DNA of 24,770 nucleotides from Bacillota bacterium (GTDB lineage Bacteria > Bacillota > Clostridia > Peptostreptococcales > Anaerovoracaceae), in contig JAEDMR010000005.1 in assembly GCA_016302925.1 (NCBI GenBank), positions 1 to 24,770 on the forward strand, given 5' to 3'. Shown in pieces: positions 8,849 through 16,381 of this stretch. Positions within the stretch are counted from its first letter, which is position 1; each line of letters starts with the position of its first letter. The notes under the pieces were generated by a model that was not told where the DNA came from, did not search any database, and saw only the letters and a list, made by a program, of their open reading frames with translations. The position numbers and the translations under genes are program-made.

Positions 8849-9897
8849 TACAGTCTGCTGTTCTTTCGAATCATCATATAAATTACAATCGGTGCGCCAA
8901 ATATGGATGTGACGGTGCTGATGCTCAGTTCCACCGGAGCAAATGCCGTTCTTGCAATCAGGTCGCAGACCATGCAGAATACTGCACCGGTGACGAATGA
9001 CCCCGGTATGACAATCAGGGGTTTGGCAGTTCCCAGGCATGCTCTGGTAATAAACGGCACCGCAATTCCGACGAAAGAAATCGGTCCGGCGAATGCGGTG
9101 ACACAGGCGGAAAGCACGCTGGACAGGAGGATGAGCAGTGCCCGGAATACTTTGATGTTGACGCCCATGCTCTGCGCATAGTTTTCACCAAGCTGAAATG
9201 CACCGATGGGCTTCGACATACAGAATGTAATTATGACCGTCGTGACAATTACGGTGGCCGCCACCTGTACGTTGCTCCAGTTCATGCCGGAGAAACTTCC
9301 CAGCGACCAGTTGTGAAGGTTTACGATGTCGGAATCGCTGGCAAATGTCACCACAAAATCCGTCACGGCAGAGCATATATTTCCAATCATGACGCCGGCA
9401 ACCAGCAGGGCCGCCATGTTTCGGATTTTCTTCGAAACCAGAAGAATGAAGCCGGTGGCAATCAGCGAGCCGATGAACGCCGCGATGATCAGCGAGTAAG
9501 AGGACAGGGTCATGGATTTTGTCAGGAAAAAGATCATGACCAGGGCAACCACCATCTTCGCACCGGACGAAATACCCAGCACGAACGGACCGGCAATGGG
9601 ATTCTCGAAGAAGGTCTGCAGCATGAAGCCGGAGAGGGATAATGCCCCGCCCAGAAGGGCCGCCATGATCACACGGGGCAGGCGGATTTTCCAGATGATA
9701 TCCATGGTGGTTTCATTTCCTTCCCGCCTGAAAATCGCATCCGCAATTTCCGAAACCGACAGGTTCACGCTGCCTGTGTTGATGTTCAGCACAGTAATCA
9801 CCGCAAACGCGATCAGCAGCAGTCCGAATACCATGATGTACCTGCATCGTCTTCTGAATATTTCGTTGTGGAAACTGTTGCCGTTTGTTTTCTGCAT
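8848..9897 (-). CDS. FecCD/BtuC-family ABC transporter permease
   Basis: Membrane subunit of the importer; two copies would form the pore. Seen: 349 residues, usual for FecCD/BtuC, with an N-terminal cytosolic basic stretch (FRRRCRYI) then about nine to ten hydrophobic helices. Family landmarks are IWKIRLPRVIMAALLGGALSLSG near residue 65, FFENPIAGPFVLGISSGAK (form of the RNPLAxPxxLGxSSGA motif) and FVGIAVPFITRACLG near the C terminus. The start ATG at 9897 lies three bases after the binding-protein stop, with GGAG upstream; its stop overlaps the ATPase start by one base. Transport family is certain; the substrate is not visible in the sequence. Confidence 0.93.
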   Translation of the reverse strand: MQKTNGNSFHNEIFRRRCRYIMVFGLLLIAFAVITVLNINTGSVNLSVSEIADAIFRREGNETTMDIIWKIRLPRVIMAALLGGALSLSGFMLQTFFENPIAGPFVLGISSGAKMVVALVMIFFLTKSMTLSSYSLIIAAFIGSLIATGFILLVSKKIRNMAALLVAGVMIGNICSAVTDFVVTFASDSDIVNLHNWSLGSFSGMNWSNVQVAATVIVTTVIITFCMSKPIGAFQLGENYAQSMGVNIKVFRALLILLSSVLSACVTAFAGPISFVGIAVPFITRACLGTAKPLIVIPGSFVTGAVFCMVCDLIARTAFAPVELSISTVTSIFGAPIVIYMMIRKNSRL

Positions 9898-9900
9898 GTT

Positions 9901-11070
9901 TTACTCCAGTTTGGTTAAAAATTCAAGATCTCCATCCTCTTCACCGGTAAATACCTTGTGGAAATCCATTATCATGTTGCTGATCACATCTGTTCTCTGA
10001 TACATGTTGCTTCCCGTGGAATAGCAGTTTCCTTCTTTCACTGCTTTGAATTCAGCGAAAATCGGATCCTTTGCAATCAGGTCATCGATGGTCTTTACGT
10101 TGGCATCGATGCTTGCATTGTAGATGATGTAGTCCGCATCCCGCGCTTTTTCATAGAAGCTTTCCATGGTCATGGATACGGAGGTCTTTCCATCCTCATC
10201 CACGATCCCGTCAAAGGCATATCTGCCGCCTGCCATGTCGATCATGGCAGGTACATAATCTGCAGAGCTTCGTACGACCGCTTTTCCATCGGTGGTGATG
10301 TAGAAAAATGCAGCAACCTTTTCTGTGCTTTCATAGCCGGATAATTCACGGATGACCTCCTTGCGGCCTTCAAAGAACTCGGTCGCCTGATCCAGTTTCC
10401 CGGTCAGCACGCCGTATACCTTGACCCATTCCGTTCTGCCCATGGGATTGGATTCGAAGCTGGACCGGTCAACGAAAACAGTGATGCCCAGTTCTTCGAG
10501 CATTTCCTTCACTTCCGGCGTATGATAGATCATGGTGGATTCCAGCGCAAGATCGCAGCGGTTTCCAAGAATCAGTTCATAGTCCGGTTCACTGTATTTC
10601 CCCGCATAGATGATCCTTCCCTCCTGCATGGCTTTTACCGCATTATCGATGGTCCAGGCGGATTCCCGGATGGAGGTCATGGTGATGTGATCCATGGCAT
10701 CGATGGAATCAAAGAGCGCCATGACGGCCGTGGCTGCCAGATATACGTTTGTAAGGGGCTGCCGGATGATTTTGATCTCCGGATCCAGTCCTTCCGGTGC
10801 TTCCTTCCCTTCCGGCACGATGAGATATTTCGCATCATCGAAAATATCCAGGAAATAGTAGCCGTCTTCATATGCATCGATGGCAAAACCTTCTGCATAG
10901 TCGAGGGCCACGGATTCTGTGAAGGTGAGTCCTTCGATTTTATCTTCGGAACTGCCCTGCGTTTCTTCCTGGTTCCCGGTGCTGTTTCCCGCAGGACTGC
11001 AGCCGGCAAAAACCATGGTCATGATAAGACACATTGCAACGAGAGCAGCAGTTACTTTTTTATTCTTCAT
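9901..11070 (-). CDS. FecB/BtuF-like ABC transporter substrate-binding lipoprotein
   Basis: Extracytoplasmic receptor that should deliver ligand to the FecCD permease. Seen: 389 residues. N-terminal lipoprotein signal MKNKKVTAALVAMC followed by lipobox VFAGC, so Cys24 is the predicted lipid anchor; a Ser/Gly/Glu-rich linker follows. Residues about 45-235 form the N lobe (YLIVPEGKEAPEGLDPEI, RIIYAGKYSEPDYELILG, ITVFVDRSS, EWVKVYGVLTG), and 245-389 the C lobe (KVAAFFYITTDGKAVVRSSADYV, DADYIIYNAS). I chose ATG 11070 over a longer frame because AGAGGATATC precedes it and the signal peptide starts there. The first codons overlap the receptor gene upstream by 11 bases. Its N lobe is clearly related to residues 340-560 of that upstream protein. 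Confidence 0.88.
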   Translation of the reverse strand: MKNKKVTAALVAMCLIMTMVFAGCSPAGNSTGNQEETQGSSEDKIEGLTFTESVALDYAEGFAIDAYEDGYYFLDIFDDAKYLIVPEGKEAPEGLDPEIKIIRQPLTNVYLAATAVMALFDSIDAMDHITMTSIRESAWTIDNAVKAMQEGRIIYAGKYSEPDYELILGNRCDLALESTMIYHTPEVKEMLEELGITVFVDRSSFESNPMGRTEWVKVYGVLTGKLDQATEFFEGRKEVIRELSGYESTEKVAAFFYITTDGKAVVRSSADYVPAMIDMAGGRYAFDGIVDEDGKTSVSMTMESFYEKARDADYIIYNASIDANVKTIDDLIAKDPIFAEFKAVKEGNCYSTGSNMYQRTDVISNMIMDFHKVFTGEEDGDLEFLTKLE

Positions 11071-12970
11071 CTGATATCCTCTTTTTTCTGTTTCTTCTTC
11101 TGACTGCCGCATACCCCGCGGACAGACCTCCGGCAGCAATTACTGCAAGGACGATGACCCATTTCATGATACCCACAGAATCCGCTTCCGGTTCCGCTTC
11201 ATTCTCATCCACGTTTTCTTCCTCAGAAAGCACCGGGGCTGCTTCATACTCGTCCCAGTCGGTTCCCTGAAACAGCGTGCGGATGGTTTCATCGGGCGGA
11301 ATTTCCATGCCAAGAAGTGCGGCATAAACCTTGATCCATTCTGCCTTTCCTTCCTCCGTTTCTTCATCCAGCGCTCTGTCTATTATAACAGGAATGCCCA
11401 GTGTAGAAAAGCGTGTCTCAAGCAATTCAAGCTGTTTTTGTGCGTTTTCTCCGGAAACAGCATGGGCTGGAAGAATGGCAAGCTCTGCACTCTTTGAAAC
11501 AACAGACTTAAAATCAGGTGCAGAATAGTCTTCTTCCGAAAGTACGGTCAGATCCTTTACACCAAGCTTTTCCAGGAAAAGCGCCGTGGTTTCCGCACCG
11601 GTCCAGATGGTCTGGCCGGAGATGGTGTCACCGGGTACCGAAATGAGGATCATTTCCTTGTCGGAGCCTGCCGGAACGTCCATTCCTTCCGGAACCAGAA
11701 GATATCGTACCGTGTTCTTTTTATAGAGTGCCTGAGTGATCTCACTCTGGGTTTTGGCGATGGCGTTTCCTTCTTCGTCATACTCAATCGGATCCGCATC
11801 TGTGCGCTGCGTTTCTTCGTAATGGACTTTCGACCCCTGTTCCAGGTTGATTTCCAGCATCCGGATCCCGTCGTTATATTCATAGAGCTTGAAAAGTGCC
11901 GCGTGGCTCACCTCCACTTCATCGGCATATTCCAGGCCGATGATTTCGGCATCCCGGTTTTCCGGTTTCTTTGACTCCGTTTTTCCGTCTTTTTTCGCTT
12001 CTGCTTTTTCTGCCCCTTCGATGAAAGGATAGATCGTATATGTCACCCAGTGGGGACTGGACATGGCAACGGTTCTGGCTGAAATTTCATTATTGGCATT
12101 CATTTCAACCGGAACGACAAATCTGGAATTTCCGGTTCCGATTCTTTCAAAGGTCTGACCGGATGCTTTCACCTTGTCATAGCTTGTGCTGCTGAACTCG
12201 ATGTCCGCATAGGCCTGTCCATTCTTTACGGTAATCTGATTGCATCTGATGTATGCAAGTCTTCCGGTTCCACCGGACCAACGGAAACTGTCGCAGGCAT
12301 ACGTCCCGTCTTTCAGGGAGGTGCTGGTGTCGATTCGGATCGTTCCTGAGGTCGGATGGTTGGAAGTCTCTTTTTCCGTCTCCTTTTCCGTCTCTTTCTC
12401 CGGTTCCTTCACCGGTTCCTTCACCGGTTTCTGTTCCGGTTCCTGTTCTGGCTCGGTTACCGTCTCTTTTTCTTTCTCAATTTCCGCTTTTCTTTCTTCG
12501 TTGGAATAGAAAATCATTTTATGTTCATACCAGTTCCCGGATTTCACTGCATGGGCGGCTATGGTAAATTCCTGATCCAGAGCCGGGATCTCCATGGTAT
12601 AGGTGTATTTTCCATTCGCTTCCTCATACTTCACATACTCGGAAGGATCTGCTGCCATGGCTTCCTCCACGGTCCCCAGCCGCAGGTAATCGTACCCGGT
12701 TCCTGTCAGGGCAAAGGTCACTTTCATGACCCCGTTTTCCACCTTCAGCGTTACGTTTTTCCTGCCTTCATCATCCTGCACCAGATAAAACATTCTGTTA
12801 TCGGTATCTGCAGGAATCACATACTCCCCATCCGCAAACACCATTTCTGGTGTGGTTTCCTCCCCCGTACCCGAAAACAGGTCGGTTTCAGCCAACGCGA
12901 AACCGACCTGTGAAAAAATCAGGGTGAAAAACAATATGAAAGATACCGCAGCTTTCTGAATGCTTTTCAT
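11060..12970 (-). CDS. Membrane-anchored surface receptor: two binding modules plus half a substrate-binding-protein fold
   Basis: Predicted exported, C-terminally membrane-anchored 636-residue protein. Seen in order: signal peptide (1-28, ending FALA); module A (44-156) with DNRMFYLV, TGTGYDYLRLGTVEEAM and GNWYEHKMIF; Glu/Lys/Pro-rich repeat linker (157-205); module B (218-315) with DSFRWSGGTGRLAY and VAMSSPHWVTYTIY; a region (340-560) like the N lobe of the FecB-like protein next door (YLLVPEGMDVPAG, LGIPVIIDR, EWIKVYAALLG) but with no C lobe; an acidic linker; one transmembrane helix (601-623) and basic tail RRRNRKKR. Modules A and B resemble small beta-sandwich, NEAT-like modules of clostridial iron/heme uptake loci; I use that as a resemblance only. 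ATG at 12970 has AGAGGAGTGAATTT upstream. Likely role: capture of ligand at the wall and hand-off to the lipoprotein. Confidence 0.72.
   Translation of the reverse strand: MKSIQKAAVSFILFFTLIFSQVGFALAETDLFSGTGEETTPEMVFADGEYVIPADTDNRMFYLVQDDEGRKNVTLKVENGVMKVTFALTGTGYDYLRLGTVEEAMAADPSEYVKYEEANGKYTYTMEIPALDQEFTIAAHAVKSGNWYEHKMIFYSNEERKAEIEKEKETVTEPEQEPEQKPVKEPVKEPEKETEKETEKETSNHPTSGTIRIDTSTSLKDGTYACDSFRWSGGTGRLAYIRCNQITVKNGQAYADIEFSSTSYDKVKASGQTFERIGTGNSRFVVPVEMNANNEISARTVAMSSPHWVTYTIYPFIEGAEKAEAKKDGKTESKKPENRDAEIIGLEYADEVEVSHAALFKLYEYNDGIRMLEINLEQGSKVHYEETQRTDADPIEYDEEGNAIAKTQSEITQALYKKNTVRYLLVPEGMDVPAGSDKEMILISVPGDTISGQTIWTGAETTALFLEKLGVKDLTVLSEEDYSAPDFKSVVSKSAELAILPAHAVSGENAQKQLELLETRFSTLGIPVIIDRALDEETEEGKAEWIKVYAALLGMEIPPDETIRTLFQGTDWDEYEAAPVLSEEENVDENEAEPEADSVGIMKWVIVLAVIAAGGLSAGYAAVRRRNRKKRISDEE
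12366..12480 (-). repeat. In-frame repeat encoding Glu/Lys/Pro linker
   Basis: Short near-repeats with units such as ccggttccttca, encoding EPEQEPEQKPVKEPVKEP and then tandem EKET units in the receptor protein. This is a typical extended, charged spacer between folded surface modules and a likely site of slippage-based length variation. Confidence 0.75.
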
Positions 12971-12997
12971 AAATTCACTCCTCTAACCATGAAATAC

Positions 12998-14023
12998 CTA
13001 CTTGATCTTTACAGACTTCTTCGTTGTCCAGCCTGAGTAGCAGACGCCATCTGCCGTATTCTTATAGGAGCGGATTCTGAAATAGTATGTCTTTCCTTTT
13101 TTCAGATTCTTTATGACCTTGAAAACGGTGGACGCCTTTCCGATCCTTACCGTCTTGGCAGACTTGAAGGTGGATGAGGTTCCATACTGAATTTCATAGC
13201 CGGTGACTGCCTTCTTCGTCCATTTCACAGTGGCTTTGGACGTTCCGGCCGTTACGGAGGAAAGCTTTGGTTTCGCTACAGTAATGTTCTTTGCGGCAAC
13301 CACATTGCTCCAGTCGGAATATGCCTGAAGTCCGTCGATTGTGAGGACGCTTCTTACCTTCAGATAGTAGGTGTCCCCCTTTTCCAGATAGACCTTGGCT
13401 GATGTGGTATTCTGTCCTTCTGCGATGGTTTCGATTGGGACAAGATCCGTAAACTCCGCATCGTATGCACATGCAATCTCGTATCCGGAGATGTATGGCT
13501 CTGCTGCCTTCGTCCATTTGAAACGGAGAGTGTCACCCTGTATGGTATAGCTGGCTTTTACCGGCTGCGGGAGGACTTCATAGAATACAATGACTCTGTC
13601 ATACCATTTGGTTCCTCTTGCCGAAAGATGAATCGGCGTGTTGAGTGCTTCCACGGGAACCTCGTAGGTATACTTTCCGTCTGCATCCTCTATATAAGGG
13701 ATAAACGCAGATGCGTTTGGATTGGATGCTTCCAGTGCAGCTGCTTCTTCCGAAGAACCCATATACAGCTTGCTGTAACCGTCACCGCTGAGACGGATGG
13801 TTGCTGTGATTTTTCCATCCTTGACGACAGTCTGGCAGGTACCGTTATCCTCCGGCGTGATTTTAAACATCTTTGTGTTGGTCATCACACCAAATGTATA
13901 CGTTCCATCTTCCAGAGCCTTATCTCCTGCCGCAGACGCTGTGTCAGCGAAGGCTGTCATGCCGGTTGTAATAATCATGGCAAAACATAATATGGTACAT
14001 AAAATTCGTCTCAGGTTCTTCAT
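12998..14023 (-). CDS. Secreted protein: one binding module A plus two fibronectin type III domains
   Basis: Predicted exported 341-residue protein without a transmembrane anchor or LPxTG. Seen: signal peptide ending TAFA (about residue 26); module A (38-150) with NTKMFKITP, SGDGYSKLYMGSSEEAA and TKWYDRVIVFYE, matching module A of the next gene at the same landmarks; then two FnIII domains (about 153-247 and 250-341), the second with VTGYEIQYGTSSTF and KGKTYYFRIRSYK. The FnIII type is the one seen in many clostridial wall proteins and may hold it to the envelope by non-covalent contacts. ATG 14023 has GGGAG at good spacing. It lies 48 bases after the chelatase gene and 27 before the receptor gene. 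The ligand of module A is unknown; heme, corrinoid or metal are candidates from context. Confidence 0.75.
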   Translation of the reverse strand: MKNLRRILCTILCFAMIITTGMTAFADTASAAGDKALEDGTYTFGVMTNTKMFKITPEDNGTCQTVVKDGKITATIRLSGDGYSKLYMGSSEEAAALEASNPNASAFIPYIEDADGKYTYEVPVEALNTPIHLSARGTKWYDRVIVFYEVLPQPVKASYTIQGDTLRFKWTKAAEPYISGYEIACAYDAEFTDLVPIETIAEGQNTTSAKVYLEKGDTYYLKVRSVLTIDGLQAYSDWSNVVAAKNITVAKPKLSSVTAGTSKATVKWTKKAVTGYEIQYGTSSTFKSAKTVRIGKASTVFKVIKNLKKGKTYYFRIRSYKNTADGVCYSGWTTKKSVKIK

Positions 14024-14071
14024 TTTTCAATCTCCCGTAAAATCAGTATTGTATCTCACATAAACATGCGA

Positions 14072-15910
14072 TTATTTCGTGGTTACCTTCTTCGCGGTGC
14101 TCCACTTGGAGTAAACCTTCTTGCCGGATGGTGTCTTTTTATAGGTTCTGACCTGAACATAATATGTCTTCTTCGAGCTCAGGTTCTTTACGGTAAAGGT
14201 CTTTCCGGCCTTGGCACTTCTTACCTTAGCAGTTGTAAGCTTACTCTTGGTTGTGGCGTATCTGTATTCATAACCGGACATTCCGCTCTTGGCGGTGATC
14301 TTCACGGTGAATGCCTTCTTGGCAGATTTCACGGTGGCGGTGGTTGACTTGGCCACGGCAGCCTTGCTGATGGCTGCTTTGGCGTTCTTTACAGCCACAT
14401 CCTGCACTGCCGTGAGTTCGCCTAATCCGATAATCTGGCTTGTCTGTTCAAACCCTGCTGCTTCGAAGGCTTCTCCCCACTCCTGCGCCATGTCATTGTT
14501 GGCATGATCGCCTGCAACGACCATGTAAGGGCGGAGAATTACTTTCTTGAAGCCGGCAGCCTTTACCGCTGCGATTACATTTTCGAGAGTCGTGGATTCC
14601 GGAACTCCATCAACGGTCCCCACGAATGCGTTTGCGTATCCGTTGTCATCATAGATTTTCTGAATTTCTTCATATAATACTTTCGCATCATGATGGGTTC
14701 CATGACCCATATATACGAAGGCGGTTTCCTTGTTCGCTTTTGCTTCTTCTACGGTCATGCCTGCTTCTTTTGCAGTGTCTTCATACAGTGCTTCCGAAAC
14801 AGTTTTCGTATCTGCATCGTTTGAGCAGATTGGTTTCGCAACGATAATCTGCTTGAACTTGGATTCATATTTCTTTACGGATTCTACGATTTCATCGTAT
14901 TCCGCACCGGCCATCAATGTAGTTGGCTGTACGACAACTACCTGAACCTTGTTCTTGATTGCGCGTTCCAGTGCCTGATCCATGTTGTCAATCCTGATGC
15001 CGTCTCTTGCCTGAATGTGGTTAATGATGATCTGAGATGTAAATGCTCTTCTGACGGCAAAACTGGAATTCGCTTTTACCAGTGCCTTTTCGATGGCACC
15101 GATGCTTGCCGCGCGGCTGTCGTTATAGCTGGTACCAAAGCTTGCAACCAGCAGCTCATAGTCACCAATTTTATCTGCATTTCTGGTCTTGTCTTTGGAT
15201 GCATCTCCGGTGTCCTCGGCGAAATATTCATATCCACCTTTTTCTTCCTCTTCGTCCTTATAATAGCCGAAGCCTTCCACCTGTTTCTGTTCTTCTTCGG
15301 TTAATGCAGCCCATGCCTTACCGGCGGCTTCACAGAGGGCATCTGTGCCTTCCGTTCTTTCCTGGAAATAAATTGCGCTGGTCAGTGCGGATACTAGAGC
15401 CGGTGTATACTTTACCGTCAGCACTGCCTTGGAAGCATCACTGAAATTGTGCCATCCGTCATTGGCAGGATCCGATGCGCCTTCCCAGAATACGCTGTAT
15501 GGCATTGCGGTTCCCAGCTTGGAAACAGGAATTTCAAAGGTGAATGTGCTTACAAATTTTTCTCCTGCAGGCGTAACGACTGCAGAAATTGCGTTTTTTT
15601 CTTTCTTCGCTGTTGTTGCGGCCTGCGATACCAGCGCGAGCTTGGTCGTCTTTACCTTCTGTGGGGTTGTGGTAAATGTGATTTTTGCGGTTCCCTTATA
15701 CTTATCGATCTGGATGCTTGTGGATCCTTCAGCCGGGGAAAACATGCCCAGACCGGATACAATGTCAGAGGCCTTTGTTTCCGAGATAACCGGTGCCGCT
15801 GTTGCTGTGCTGACTGCAGCGGTATCCGTGCCGGCAAACGCCATGGTCGGAACGCTGACCGTGAATACCATTGCTGCAGTGAGAACGAAGGATAATAATT
15901 TCTTTTTCAT
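14072..15910 (-). CDS. cbiK: Exported CbiK-type (sirohydrochlorin cobaltochelatase family) protein with N-terminal surface module and C-terminal FnIII
   Basis: A 612-residue protein combining an export signal with a tetrapyrrole chelatase. Seen: signal peptide 1-26 (MKKKLLSFVLTAAMVF, cleavage after MAFA); a beta-rich module about 46-168 that shares GMFSP, the late EIPV strand and a Trp near its end with module A of the next two genes; an Asp/Glu-rich linker; the CbiK domain about 250-505 (LLVASFGTSYNDSR, VVVQPTTLMAGAEYD, FVYMGHGTHHDAK, VILRPYMVVAGDHANND); and an FnIII domain about 515-612. His403 and His469 align by motif with the two metal-binding histidines of CbiK, so the site looks intact. 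The Desulfovibrio periplasmic CbiK is a precedent for export. Substrate and direction (insertion, removal or binding) are not established. Ribosome binding site AGAGAGGAAACC. First gene after the cobalamin riboswitch. Confidence 0.85.
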   Translation of the reverse strand: MKKKLLSFVLTAAMVFTVSVPTMAFAGTDTAAVSTATAAPVISETKASDIVSGLGMFSPAEGSTSIQIDKYKGTAKITFTTTPQKVKTTKLALVSQAATTAKKEKNAISAVVTPAGEKFVSTFTFEIPVSKLGTAMPYSVFWEGASDPANDGWHNFSDASKAVLTVKYTPALVSALTSAIYFQERTEGTDALCEAAGKAWAALTEEEQKQVEGFGYYKDEEEEKGGYEYFAEDTGDASKDKTRNADKIGDYELLVASFGTSYNDSRAASIGAIEKALVKANSSFAVRRAFTSQIIINHIQARDGIRIDNMDQALERAIKNKVQVVVVQPTTLMAGAEYDEIVESVKKYESKFKQIIVAKPICSNDADTKTVSEALYEDTAKEAGMTVEEAKANKETAFVYMGHGTHHDAKVLYEEIQKIYDDNGYANAFVGTVDGVPESTTLENVIAAVKAAGFKKVILRPYMVVAGDHANNDMAQEWGEAFEAAGFEQTSQIIGLGELTAVQDVAVKNAKAAISKAAVAKSTTATVKSAKKAFTVKITAKSGMSGYEYRYATTKSKLTTAKVRSAKAGKTFTVKNLSSKKTYYVQVRTYKKTPSGKKVYSKWSTAKKVTTK

Positions 15911-15971
15911 TGGTTTCCTCTCTTTCCTAAAATGACTGATTTTTCATATAATCTAATCAGGTCCGGAGCAT

Positions 15972-16004
15972 AAAAAAACTCTTACTTTTCAAAAAAAGCA
16001 AGAG
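15972..16004 (-). terminator. Intrinsic terminator, expression platform of the cobalamin riboswitch
   Basis: On the minus strand CTCTTGCTTTT pairs with GAAAAGTAAGAG (11 pairs, one G-T) and is followed by seven T. It lies between the riboswitch and the first gene, so cobalamin binding would be expected to favour termination and switch off the whole operon. Confidence 0.85.
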
Positions 16005-16039
16005 CTGGTATTCAGTCTGACATAGAATCAAATAGTTGT

Positions 16040-16240
16040 CTTGATACATGCTTTCTTCGGAAGCTGTTTACCAAACTCTTTTCCAGCAGGTTTCCTGACT
16101 TTGGCATCTTCTCCATTCCGCGCCTTCTCAGGCTTTCGCCCAATGACATATTGCGGATGAATCCTCCATTACAGTGACCGGATCGTTCGGGACTTTCACC
16201 CGATTCCCTATTACCCTCGAAACAAGGCACTGGTTAGATT
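16040..16240 (-). ncRNA. Cobalamin riboswitch
   Basis: Minus-strand leader with the conserved blocks in order: GTGCC (16226-16230), GGGTAATAGGGAA (16204-16216), GGGTGAAAGTCCC (16189-16201), ACTGTAA (16169-16175), GGGCGAAAGCCTGAGAAGGC and the B12 box AAGTCAGGAAACCTGCT (16085-16101). These match the class I adenosylcobalamin-type riboswitch consensus. Outer ends are approximate. It sits after a sigma-A-like promoter and before an intrinsic terminator, so it should control the chelatase, surface, transporter and cbi genes as a unit. Confidence 0.93.
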
Positions 16241-16268
16241 AAATATGAAATATTCTCTTTACAGCCAC

Positions 16269-16297
16269 ATTATATGCTTTTTTCCCATCGCCGTCAA
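16269..16297 (-). promoter_or_regulatory. Sigma-A-like promoter of the B12 operon
   Basis: -35 TTGACG (16292-16297), 17-base spacer, -10 TATAAT (16269-16274) on the minus strand. Predicted start near 16262, about 30 bases before the riboswitch core, and downstream of the terminator of the EF-G-like gene. Confidence 0.85.
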
Positions 16298-16310
16298 CCC
16301 CATCCTGCAA

Positions 16311-16354
16311 GAAAAAGGAGCACCGCCGAACCGGATTTCCAGCCGACAGTGCTC
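16311..16354 (-). terminator. Intrinsic terminator after the EF-G-like gene
   Basis: Stem GAGCAC / GTGCTC (16349-16354 with 16318-16323), a long GC-rich loop, then CTTTTTC on the minus strand. It insulates the GTPase gene from the B12 operon promoter that follows. T-rich sequence on the other side could let it act in both directions. Confidence 0.7.
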
Positions 16355-16381
16355 TGTTTTTCAATCCATAGGATTTACATC

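Noticed and set aside
8849..9040. A 64-residue N-terminal extension of the importer ATPase
   Set aside because: It is out of frame inside the 3' end of the permease gene, is rich in His and Cys unlike any ABC leader, and the ATG at 8848 in a TAATG overlap gives a normal start.
11071..11139. A 23-residue extension of the substrate-binding lipoprotein
   Set aside because: It would put a charged stretch before the lipoprotein signal and overlap the receptor gene; ATG 11070 has a good ribosome binding site.
12366..12480. Short direct repeats as a possible CRISPR or regulatory array
   Set aside because: Units are about 12 bases, in frame, without unique spacers, and encode a Glu/Lys/Pro linker.
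16012..16230. A 72-residue open frame on the minus strand upstream of the chelatase gene
   Set aside because: It runs through the conserved core of the cobalamin riboswitch; the RNA motifs explain the sequence and the translation resembles nothing.
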